DNA from: Hyphococcus sp.
GTDB taxonomy: Bacteria; Pseudomonadota; Alphaproteobacteria; Caulobacterales; Parvularculaceae
DNA length: 5,211 bases
Direction: 5' to 3'
Assembly (NCBI GenBank): GCA_021604605.1
Contig: BQJH01000217.1
Location: forward strand, 1 to 5,211
Shown: piece after piece, positions 1-5,211 of the stretch
Layout of the letters: every line of letters begins with the position of its first letter
Numbering within the stretch: position 1 is the first letter of the stretch
The notes under the pieces: model-generated
Seen by the model: the letters and a program-made list of their open reading frames with translations, nothing else
The model's database searches: none
Told to the model about the DNA's origin: nothing
Program-made: the position numbers and the translations under genes

Positions 1-784
1 CGTCGGCGCCGCATTTGCAGGCCTGAAACCAATCGTTGAATTCATGACCTGGAACTTCGCCATGCAGGCGATTGACCACATCATCAATTCCGCGGCGAAA
101 ACGCGATACATGTCTGGCGGGCAAATGGGCTCGCCGATTGTGTTTCGCGGACCGAATGCAGCCGCGAGCCGTGTTGCGGCTCAACACTCTCAGGATTATG
201 CGCCATGGTATGCGAATGTACCGGGCCTGATCGTGATCTCGCCTTATTCGGCGTCAGACGCAAAAGGCTTGCTGAAAGCCGCCATCAGAAACCCGAACCC
301 GGTTGTCTTCCTTGAGCATGAATTGCTCTATGGCGACACGATGGAAGTGCCCGATGTAGATGATTGGGTCTTGCCAATTGGCAAAGCCAAGATCGTTCGC
401 GAAGGGACGGATGTAACGATTGTGTCTTACTCGCGCGGCGTGAAGTTCTCGTTGGAAGCAGCAGATAAACTGGCGGAAGAGGGCGTCTCGGTTGAAGTCG
501 TTGACCTCAGAACGCTGCGCCCCATGGATACGGCGACCGTGATCGCGTCGGTTAAAAAGACCAACCGTGTTGTAACGGTGGAAGAAGGCTGGGGCCCATG
601 CGGCGTCGGCGCGGAAATTGGCTGGCAGGTTACGCAGAATGCGTTTGATTATCTCGATGCGCCGCCAACACGTGTGACGCAGGAAGATACGCCGCTTCCC
701 TATGCGGCGAACCTTGAGGCGCTTAGCCTTCCGAATGCGGACAAAATTGTGAAGGCTGTGAAGCAAGTGATGTATCGGGAATAG
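1..784 (+). CDS. pdhB: Pyruvate dehydrogenase E1 component, beta subunit (3' part)
   Basis: The gene is cut by the left edge. The reading frame is open from base 2, giving 260 residues to the TAG at 782-784; the first in-frame ATG (base 44) is internal, since the 14 codons before it (VGAAFAGLKPIVEF) already match the family. E1 beta pairs with E1 alpha to decarboxylate pyruvate with thiamine diphosphate and pass the acetyl group to the lipoyl arm of E2, in the cytoplasm. Visible family signatures are the NFAMQAIDHIINSAAK stretch, YMSGGQMGSPIVFRGPN, the AAQHSQDYAPWY segment, PVVFLEHELLYG, and a transketolase C-terminal domain starting near DVTIVSYSRG and including VVDLRTLRPMD and VTVEEGW. The N-terminal half with the main cofactor contacts is outside the window, as is any N-terminal lipoyl domain, which some alphaproteobacterial PdhB proteins carry. 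The C-terminus looks intact. A branched-chain 2-oxoacid E1 beta is the alternative, but the sequence and the nearby E2 favour pyruvate. Confidence 0.95.
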   Translation, partial: VGAAFAGLKPIVEFMTWNFAMQAIDHIINSAAKTRYMSGGQMGSPIVFRGPNAAASRVAAQHSQDYAPWYANVPGLIVISPYSASDAKGLLKAAIRNPNPVVFLEHELLYGDTMEVPDVDDWVLPIGKAKIVREGTDVTIVSYSRGVKFSLEAADKLAEEGVSVEVVDLRTLRPMDTATVIASVKKTNRVVTVEEGWGPCGVGAEIGWQVTQNAFDYLDAPPTRVTQEDTPLPYAANLEALSLPNADKIVKAVKQVMYRE

Positions 785-805
785 TTGCTACGTTTTGGGG
801 GTGGT

Positions 806-1408
806 ATGTTAGGAAAGCTTTTTTCACCGTTCGGTCGCTTATCCAGAGGGGGGATGTGGCTTTGGGGCGTGCTGATCATCGGGCTCGTCTGGTCAGTGGC
901 TATAGCGGTTGATTACTATATCTTTGGCATCGATTATTTTGACCCAGAATTAGCTGGTGAATCCAACCCACCCGATCGTTTTTGGTCAGCCACAGATGCA
1001 GCCTTTTGGCTAACGCTGTGGCCTACAACGGCTCTAAATATCAAACGGTTTCACGATATTGGGCTTTCTGGCGTGTGGTACATTGTGCTATATGGACTCT
1101 CCCTGCTATTATTAGAGTTGTTTAGTATAAAAGCTCTCACAGACTATAATTCGACATTTTTGCGTGTCGTTGATGCAGCGCCGATTTACTCGGCAGGCGA
1201 TCTGCAGAATCTCATAACTGGTTTGCCAAACTATTTCTTGATTGTATTCGACATTGTGACAGGGCTGATTGGGCTGGCGCTCTTGTTTATGACCTTAATC
1301 ATGGGTGGAAATTTTGGCGCCAACAAATATGGGCCGGATCCATTGGGTGAACGAGAAATTTCAGAACAGGCTGTGACTAAGGACCCTCCGCCACCATGGA
1401 TGAAGTGA
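806..1408 (+). CDS. DUF805 family inner-membrane protein (first of a tandem pair)
   Basis: A 200-residue integral membrane protein of the DUF805 family, whose function is not established. I chose ATG 806 because the protein then starts MLGKLFSPFGRLSRGG, the usual DUF805 opening; a TTG at 785, just after the pdhB stop, would add seven unconserved residues. A G-rich stretch (797-804) precedes the ATG and could serve as a rather close ribosome site. Hallmarks are GRLSRGGMW (residues 10-18), WPTTALNIKRFHDIGLSGVWY (split here as WP at 72-73, the RFHD box at 81-84 and SG.WY at 88-92) and GANKYGPDP (171-179). Hydrophobic segments lie at about 18-40, 65-79, 89-106 and 144-166. Compared with the neighbouring DUF805 gene it has an extra polar stretch at about 107-142 and a Pro-rich tail (DPPPPWMK). 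It begins 21 bases after pdhB, so it is probably co-transcribed. It is AT-rich, with several TTA leucine codons. Confidence 0.85.
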   Translation: MLGKLFSPFGRLSRGGMWLWGVLIIGLVWSVAIAVDYYIFGIDYFDPELAGESNPPDRFWSATDAAFWLTLWPTTALNIKRFHDIGLSGVWYIVLYGLSLLLLELFSIKALTDYNSTFLRVVDAAPIYSAGDLQNLITGLPNYFLIVFDIVTGLIGLALLFMTLIMGGNFGANKYGPDPLGEREISEQAVTKDPPPPWMK

Positions 1409-1436
1409 ATCTTTTAAACGTGCTTGATAAATAAAT

Positions 1437-1443
1437 AAGAGGA
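1437..1443 (+). promoter_or_regulatory. Ribosome binding site of the second DUF805 gene
   Basis: AAGAGGA lies eight bases before ATG 1452, a good Shine-Dalgarno match in an AT-rich 43-base gap. It fixes the start of this gene and suggests that it is translated independently of the upstream DUF805 gene. Confidence 0.6.
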
Positions 1444-1451
1444 CTATTTGT

Positions 1452-1928
1452 ATGTTAACATTTTTATTATCTCCGCACGGACGCACCTCAAGGGGCGGTT
1501 ACTGGGCATTTATTGGCGGTTTATTTGTACTAACAATTATCGCCATTATTGCAGACGAGTCTTTGGGGACAGGTGGGTTTGACACTGGTACGGGGTTGTT
1601 TGAGGCCATAGTCAGTATACTTGCCATCTGGCCAGGGATTGCTGTTTCAGTTCGCCGTTTTCATGATCGTAATATGACAGGTTGGTGGTATTTGATACTT
1701 TTGATCGCAATGTTTGTGGTTGGTATTGCTGGAGCTGTTGTTGGCGGCATTATTTCTGGTGTCGATTTTACTGCAATGGAAAATATGTCTGATACTCAGA
1801 TGATATCAGTGTTTTGGCCAGGAATCCTTGGGGTTATGCTCGTGGCGATTTATTGGTTTTTCATTCAGTTAGTTTTGCCAGGGCAACAGGGTGAGAACAA
1901 ATACGGCCCAGACCCTTTGGCAAAATAA
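1452..1928 (+). CDS. DUF805 family inner-membrane protein (second of a tandem pair)
   Basis: A 158-residue membrane protein of unknown function in the DUF805 family, paralogous to the gene just upstream. The ATG start is supported by an AAGAGGA ribosome site at 1437-1443, eight bases before it, and by the family opening MLTFLLSPHGRTSRGGYW. Conserved boxes are GRTSRGGYW (residues 10-18), WPG (60-62), the RRFHD box (68-72), TGWWYL (76-81) and GENKYGPDPLAK (147-158), where the protein ends. Hydrophobic segments are at about 18-34, 50-66, 78-104 and 120-142, consistent with four membrane passes. The two DUF805 copies share the boxes but differ strongly in loops, so this is an old duplication or two independent family members rather than a recent copy. 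Base composition is low in GC (a hand count of two 60-base lines gives 23/60 each, against 33/60 for a line of pdhC). Confidence 0.87.
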   Translation: MLTFLLSPHGRTSRGGYWAFIGGLFVLTIIAIIADESLGTGGFDTGTGLFEAIVSILAIWPGIAVSVRRFHDRNMTGWWYLILLIAMFVVGIAGAVVGGIISGVDFTAMENMSDTQMISVFWPGILGVMLVAIYWFFIQLVLPGQQGENKYGPDPLAK

Positions 1929-1954
1929 CTAACTGATATCACGCCGGGCTAAAG

Positions 1955-1966
1955 TCACTAAGACGG
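1955..1966 (+). repeat. 12-base direct repeat, copy 1
   Basis: TCACTAAGACGG occurs here, in the 60-base gap between the second DUF805 gene and the NTF2-like gene, and again, identically, at 2877-2888. Both copies are preceded within a few bases by GGGC. One exact 12-mer match is roughly what chance gives in a window this size, so the identity alone is weak evidence; the placement at both ends of a two-gene block is what makes it worth recording. Confidence 0.4.
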
Positions 1967-1976
1967 GGAAACTTCG

Positions 1977-1984
1977 AAAGGAAA
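1977..1984 (+). promoter_or_regulatory. Ribosome binding site of the NTF2-like gene
   Basis: AAAGGAAA (the core AAGGAA is at 1978-1983) lies a few bases before ATG 1989 and supports that start, which also gives an intact signal peptide. Confidence 0.55.
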
Positions 1985-1988
1985 TAAA

Positions 1989-2432
1989 ATGCGAACACTA
2001 ACAATTGCACTAATTGGATTCCTGACAGCTCTAAGTCCCGCTTTCGCTGGTCATAAAGATGCAAGTGAAGACAAAGCCGCGATCAAAGCCGCTGTGATGG
2101 ACTATTTCCATGGGCAGGGTGAGGCGAGCGAAGAACGCTTGTTCCGTGCTTTTGCTGCCGATCACGCAACGATGGTTGGCGTCACAAAAAATGATGCGGG
2201 CGAAGACGCTATTCGCTCGTGGAAAGACATGAACGAAGTGCTGACCAATTGGGCGTCGAATGAGAACCCTCCCGGTGGTGATCGCGACGGAGAAATTCTC
2301 GATATGCACATTACCGATGGTCGGATTGCAACAGTCATCTTTCGCTCGGCGGATCGTTTTTATGATGCGCTAACGCTGGCCAAAGTGAACGGCGAGTGGA
2401 AGATCATCGCGAAAGCGTTTGTACTCCAATAA
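1989..2432 (+). CDS. Secreted NTF2-like (putative lumazine-binding-like) protein
   Basis: A 147-residue protein with a Sec-type signal peptide: positively charged start (MRT), hydrophobic core to about residue 15, and an AFA cleavage motif ending at residue 20, so the mature protein should be periplasmic. The mature part resembles the small SnoaL/NTF2-like fold group annotated as 'putative lumazine-binding' or DUF4440-like: an N-terminal helix (EDKAAIKAAVMDYFHGQGEAS), FRAFAADHATMVGV (the position where many members have a His-containing LHP.L motif), a middle strand region around ILDMHITDGRIATVIFRSADRFYDALTLAKVNGEWKI cut into strands, and the closing W-KIIAKAF strand. This group forms cone-shaped dimers with a small-molecule pocket; no enzyme activity can be assigned from sequence. 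The gene ends one base before the next start and sits in the block that separates pdhB from pdhC. Composition is again GC-rich (34/60 in one line), unlike the DUF805 pair. Confidence 0.75.
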   Translation: MRTLTIALIGFLTALSPAFAGHKDASEDKAAIKAAVMDYFHGQGEASEERLFRAFAADHATMVGVTKNDAGEDAIRSWKDMNEVLTNWASNENPPGGDRDGEILDMHITDGRIATVIFRSADRFYDALTLAKVNGEWKIIAKAFVLQ

Positions 2433-2433
2433 G

Positions 2434-2883
2434 ATGAAATATACTGGCGCATGTCATTGCGGGAAGTTGAAGGCGGCTTTTGAAACGCAGAAGTCGCCGC
2501 AAGCGCTCGGCGTTCGCACCTGTCAATGCGCCTTCTGTCGCCGTCATGGAGCGATCAATATTTCGGACCCGGAAGGTGTGACGATTATTGAGGCGTCTCC
2601 AGAAGACGTTAACCGCTATACTTTTGCTTTGCGCACGGCTGACTTCTTAACCTGTAAAACTTGCGGGGTTTATGTCGCGGCTGTCATGGGTAAGGGCGAC
2701 AGGATCGTTTCGACGATCAACGTCGCTGGTTTGCGCATTGAGGCGTTTCTCGATATCGAGGAGGTGCCGATGGAATATGGCGAAGAAACCACTGACGAAC
2801 GCATTGCCCGGCGTTATAAGAAATGGACGCCAACACGATTTACACACCCGGAATTGTCTGCTGCTGATTTTGGGCCTCACTAA
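2434..2883 (+). CDS. GFA-family zinc-binding protein (Mss4-like fold)
   Basis: A 149-residue cytoplasmic protein of the GFA family (named for glutathione-dependent formaldehyde-activating enzyme). I start it at ATG 2434, one base after the upstream TAA, because the family opening is MKYTGACHCGKLKAAF; a TTG at 2419 would add five residues inside the upstream gene. All seven cysteines of the family are present: CHC (C7, C9), CQCAFC (C30, C32, C35) and CKTC (C74, C77). In the characterised Gfa protein the first and last pairs hold a structural zinc and the middle three a second zinc. The RRHGA after the middle cluster and TCKTCGVYVAA are typical. The family is broad and most members have no proven link to formaldehyde, so I give no gene symbol. 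There is no good Shine-Dalgarno sequence ahead of ATG 2434, and the TAAGATG junction suggests translational coupling to the NTF2-like gene. Confidence 0.85.
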   Translation: MKYTGACHCGKLKAAFETQKSPQALGVRTCQCAFCRRHGAINISDPEGVTIIEASPEDVNRYTFALRTADFLTCKTCGVYVAAVMGKGDRIVSTINVAGLRIEAFLDIEEVPMEYGEETTDERIARRYKKWTPTRFTHPELSAADFGPH

Positions 2884-2888
2884 GACGG
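2877..2888 (+). repeat. 12-base direct repeat, copy 2
   Basis: The second copy of TCACTAAGACGG spans the last codons and TAA stop of the GFA gene and runs into the leader of pdhC, where its AGACGG part (with the following A) doubles as the probable ribosome site seven bases before the pdhC ATG. Together with the copy at 1955-1966 it brackets the NTF2-like and GFA genes. Confidence 0.4.
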
Positions 2889-2896
2889 ATTAATTT

Positions 2897-4207
2897 ATGC
2901 CAACGCCAATCTTAATGCCTGCTCTGTCGCCGACCATGGAAGAGGGCACGCTCGCCAAATGGAATGTCAAAGAAGGCGATAGCGTATCGTCTGGTGATGT
3001 CATTGCGGAAATCGAAACCGATAAGGCGACGATGGAAGTTGAGGCGGTTGATGAGGGCAAAGTTGGCAAAATATTTGTTGCCGAAGGGACGGAAGGCGTA
3101 AAGGTCAATGTGCCGATTGCGGTCTTGCTTGAAGATGGCGAGAGCGCAGACGACATTGACCTTGCCAGCCTGGACACCAGCGGTGGCGGCGGGACAGCAA
3201 AAAGCGACGCCCCAAAAGAAGAAGCGGCGCCAGCAGAAAAATCAACCGGAACGGCGGCTCCTGCGGCCAGCGCTGCGTCAGCGCCTTCTCCGGCAAACGC
3301 CAATGGCCGCATTCTGGCGTCACCACTGGCAAAGCGGATTGCCGAACAGGAAAAACTCGATCTCTCGACTTTAATAGGATCGGGCCCGCGCGGTCGTGTG
3401 GTCAAACGCGATGTAGAAAAGGCGCTGAAAGACGGCGCGGGCAAAGCTGCAGCGCCACAAGCGCAAATTGCTCCTGCTTCTGTTGATGCGCGTCTCTATC
3501 CACCGGATAGTTACGAAGCGGTGAAACTCGACGGCATGCGCAAGGTCATCGCCAAGCGCTTAACTCAAAGCTTCAATCAGGAAGTCCCACACTTCCCACT
3601 GAATATGGACATTCAGTTGGATAACCTTCTGGCGGCGCGCTCGCGGATGAACGCTACTTCGCCAAAGGACGGTGACGGCGCCTTCAAACTTTCAGTGAAC
3701 GATTTCATATTGAAAGCCTCGGCCATGGCGCTGAAGGCAGTGCCGCAAGCAAACGCTACATTCACGGATGAAGCGATCTTGTTGCATAAACATGCTGACA
3801 TCGGCGTTGCAGTAGCGATTGACGGCGGATTGATCACGCCAATTGTCTGGAAGGCGGAAGAAAAAGGCCTCAAGACAATTTCCGCTGAAGTCAAAGACAT
3901 GGCTGCGCGGGCAAAATCCCGCAAACTGAAGCCGGAAGAATATCAGGGCGGCACATTCTCCGTTTCCAATCTCGGCATGTTCGGGATTACGTCTTTCGCC
4001 TCGATCGTGAACCAGCCTCATGGGGCGATCATGTCCGTCGGGGCGGGCGAACAGCGCGTTGTCGTCAAAGACGGCAAGATGGAAATCGCGACGGTGATGA
4101 CGGTAACTTTGACTTGTGATCATCGGGTTGTCGACGGCGCCGTCGGCGCTCAATTCCTCAATGCGTTCAAAACTTTCATTGAAGAGCCAGCGGCGATGCT
4201 TCTGTGA
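2897..4207 (+). CDS. pdhC: Dihydrolipoamide acetyltransferase, E2 of pyruvate dehydrogenase
   Basis: A complete 436-residue E2, the core of the PDH complex, which moves the acetyl group from E1 to coenzyme A on a swinging lipoyl arm. Domains in order: one lipoyl domain (about 1-80) with the lipoylation site ETDKATMEVE, lysine 43; an acidic then Ala/Pro-rich linker (about 80-136); a peripheral subunit-binding domain (about 137-178, ILASPLAKRIA ... GPRGRVVKRDVEKAL) for E1/E3; a second Ala/Pro linker; and the catalytic domain (about 205-436) opening with MRKVIAKRL and containing TFSVSNLGMFG and the active-site CDHRVVDG, with histidine 409 and aspartate 413. Length and single lipoyl domain match alphaproteobacterial PdhC. 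The start follows the GFA stop by 13 bases, with ACGGA seven bases ahead. The stop codon overlaps the next gene's GTG. Unlike the usual order it does not directly follow pdhB. Some annotators use aceF or pdhC for this gene; the PDH assignment over other 2-oxoacid E2s rests on sequence style and the pdhB neighbour. Confidence 0.96.
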   Translation: MPTPILMPALSPTMEEGTLAKWNVKEGDSVSSGDVIAEIETDKATMEVEAVDEGKVGKIFVAEGTEGVKVNVPIAVLLEDGESADDIDLASLDTSGGGGTAKSDAPKEEAAPAEKSTGTAAPAASAASAPSPANANGRILASPLAKRIAEQEKLDLSTLIGSGPRGRVVKRDVEKALKDGAGKAAAPQAQIAPASVDARLYPPDSYEAVKLDGMRKVIAKRLTQSFNQEVPHFPLNMDIQLDNLLAARSRMNATSPKDGDGAFKLSVNDFILKASAMALKAVPQANATFTDEAILLHKHADIGVAVAIDGGLITPIVWKAEEKGLKTISAEVKDMAARAKSRKLKPEEYQGGTFSVSNLGMFGITSFASIVNQPHGAIMSVGAGEQRVVVKDGKMEIATVMTVTLTCDHRVVDGAVGAQFLNAFKTFIEEPAAMLL

Positions 4208-5016
4208 GCCAAGCCAGGCGTTCGAAATACGATATTGCTAAAGATCTGCTAGGCCCTCTGTCGTTGACAGAACAGCTTCTTCTGTTCTGGTCAAAGCACC
4301 CTGATGATGTTGATAAAACATCAAACTATGAATTGGCCACGGATCAGTGGACGGTTGGGTCTGCGCTTGACCCGTTCCACGAGGCTTTTCCAAAATTCGA
4401 GGACGCCATTCGCGGTAAGGCAGTGCTGGATTATGGGTGTGGCGATGGATTTCAATCGGTTGCAATGTCTCAATTGGGGGCGGCAAAAGTACTCGGCGTA
4501 GAGATTGAGCAGAACCGCCGGGACCACGCTGCAAAACTGGCAGCGGAAATGCGCGCGTCCAATGTTTCATTCGCCGAAAAAATAAGCGGCGCCTTCGATG
4601 TTATTGTTTCATTGAACGCAATGGAGCATTTCGTTCGGCCGGAAGAGAACATAAATGAAATGGCTGCAGCGCTTTCACCTAGAGGAAAAATTTACCTGAC
4701 CTTTGGTCCTTTGTGGAAAGCGCCCTACGGACATCACATGCACTTTTTTACATCAGCGCCTTGGATCAACTTGTTGTTTCCTGAAAAATCGGTCTTCCGC
4801 ATACGGCGTTTGTATCGGGATGATAATGCGACTTCATACGAACCCGACCTTAACGGCATGACGATTGCCAGATTTCACGATCTGGTTGATCGGGCAGGGC
4901 TCAAAGTTGAAACCATCCGTTACAGAGCCTCCGGTAATTTACCGCTGATCTCCAAAATTCCCCTGCTGCGGGAATATTTAACTAACATCATTGATGCTGT
5001 GCTGGTGAAGGCCTGA
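4204..5016 (+). CDS. Class I SAM-dependent methyltransferase
   Basis: A 270-residue methyltransferase with a Rossmann-type SAM-binding core. Motif I is VLDYGCGDGFQS (residues 74-85), followed by the acidic VLGVEIE (96-102) at the end of strand 2, then FDVIVSLNAMEHF (131-143), the motif seen in small-molecule methyltransferases, and a GKIYLTFGP strand (161-169). The segment PYGHHMHFF (174-182) and a C-terminal region with LNGMTIARFHDLVDRAGLKVETIRYRA and a PLLREYL ending resemble methyltransferases found near surface-polysaccharide genes, so a glycan, lipid or small metabolite substrate is more likely than DNA; the substrate cannot be read from sequence. The start is GTG 4204, overlapping the pdhC TGA by four bases (GTGA), which predicts translational coupling to pdhC. 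There is no independent Shine-Dalgarno evidence. A role in modifying PDH is possible from position only and is not supported by any motif. Confidence 0.85.
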   Translation: MSQARRSKYDIAKDLLGPLSLTEQLLLFWSKHPDDVDKTSNYELATDQWTVGSALDPFHEAFPKFEDAIRGKAVLDYGCGDGFQSVAMSQLGAAKVLGVEIEQNRRDHAAKLAAEMRASNVSFAEKISGAFDVIVSLNAMEHFVRPEENINEMAAALSPRGKIYLTFGPLWKAPYGHHMHFFTSAPWINLLFPEKSVFRIRRLYRDDNATSYEPDLNGMTIARFHDLVDRAGLKVETIRYRASGNLPLISKIPLLREYLTNIIDAVLVKA

Positions 5017-5211
5017 ACGACGCGGTGAGCGTATTGTTGCGGAGCGAGTATTTCAGTCGTGGGGGCGCCGAAACTAAGCAAAATCAATGGGTTGGGAGCC
5101 ACGCCGCAATGCAGTAAAACATTTCGTGATTACACAACACAGTTTCGCCGTGTTTCAGCCGCGAGAAGATAGCAATTGATTGCAATATTCTGCTTGTCGC
5201 CGGGCGTTGAG
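5017..5211. other. Non-coding right edge without a recognised gene
   Basis: After the methyltransferase stop I find no convincing ORF on either strand. An ATG at 5087 opens only 30 codons, with no ribosome site. There is no strong GC hairpin followed by a T run, so no intrinsic terminator can be called. A weak hairpin is possible at 5136-5154 (AACAC/GTGTT arms with a nine-base loop). The next gene, possibly lpd if the operon continues, would begin beyond the window. Confidence 0.5.
5172..5186. promoter_or_regulatory. Overlapping small palindromes, possible operator
   Basis: GCAATTGATTGCAAT contains the inverted repeat GCAAT-TG-ATTGC (5172-5183) overlapping the perfect palindrome ATTGCAAT (5179-5186). 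AT-rich overlapping palindromes just upstream of a presumed next gene are compatible with a regulator site, but no regulator is identified and the arms are short. Confidence 0.25.

Noticed and set aside
254..766. Long minus-strand ORF of 170 codons inside pdhB
   Set aside because: It is the antisense shadow of a clearly conserved gene; the translation shows no recognisable domain and is rich in Arg/His, as is usual for such shadows.
785..805. TTG 785 as the start of the first DUF805 gene
   Set aside because: The seven added residues (LRFGGG region) are not part of the conserved family opening, which begins at ATG 806; the G-rich bases are better read as a ribosome site.
1118..1150. TATAAT at 1145-1150 with TTGTTT at 1118-1123 as an internal promoter
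   Set aside because: The spacing is 21 bases, too long for a standard promoter, and it lies within an AT-rich coding region where such matches are expected by chance.
2890..4153. Several minus-strand ORFs (2890-3444, 3613-3924, 3692-4153) opposite pdhC
   Set aside because: All lie opposite well-conserved E2 domains, have low-complexity Ser/Ala/Pro translations or no motifs, and lack ribosome sites.
4920..5102. Minus-strand ORF crossing the methyltransferase stop
   Set aside because: It mostly overlaps the methyltransferase C-terminus in antisense, starts at a GTG without a ribosome site and shows no domain.
5136..5154. Hairpin AACAC/GTGTT as a transcription terminator
   Set aside because: The stem is only five pairs with a nine-base loop, is not GC-rich and no T run follows.
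5087..5179. 30-codon ORF in the right-edge gap
   Set aside because: It has no ribosome site, no recognisable sequence and is of the length expected by chance.

Overview
The window is about 5.2 kb of bacterial DNA with every supported gene on the + strand. It is built around a pyruvate dehydrogenase (PDH) complex locus. The 3' part of pdhB (E1 beta) enters at the left edge and a complete pdhC (E2) lies at 2897-4207. Protein style (PdhB and PdhC sequences, a single-lipoyl E2 with an Ala/Pro linker) and gene order fit an alphaproteobacterium, perhaps a marine or Hyphomonadaceae/Parvularculaceae-like lineage. That placement is from memory of the families, not from a search.

Layout: pdhB (partial, 1-784); two tandem DUF805 small membrane protein genes (806-1408 and 1452-1928); a secreted NTF2-like/lumazine-binding-like protein (1989-2432); a GFA-family (Mss4-fold, zinc-binding) protein (2434-2883); pdhC (2897-4207); a class I SAM-dependent methyltransferase (4204-5016, start codon overlapping the pdhC stop as GTGA); and about 195 bases with no convincing gene at the right edge. 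Gaps are short (21, 43, 60, 1, 13 and -4 bases) and no clear terminator separates the genes, so one transcript is plausible.

What stands out is that pdhB and pdhC, normally adjacent, are separated by 2.1 kb holding four accessory genes with no obvious role in the PDH reaction, and that a methyltransferase follows pdhC where lpd (E3) is often found. The DUF805 pair is visibly more AT-rich than its neighbours. A perfect 12-base direct repeat lies in the gap before the NTF2-like gene and again at the GFA stop/pdhC leader, so it brackets the NTF2-GFA pair. I see no CRISPR array, transposase, RNA gene or clear defence system. Nothing here compels the claim of a new system; the interrupted PDH operon is the best lead.
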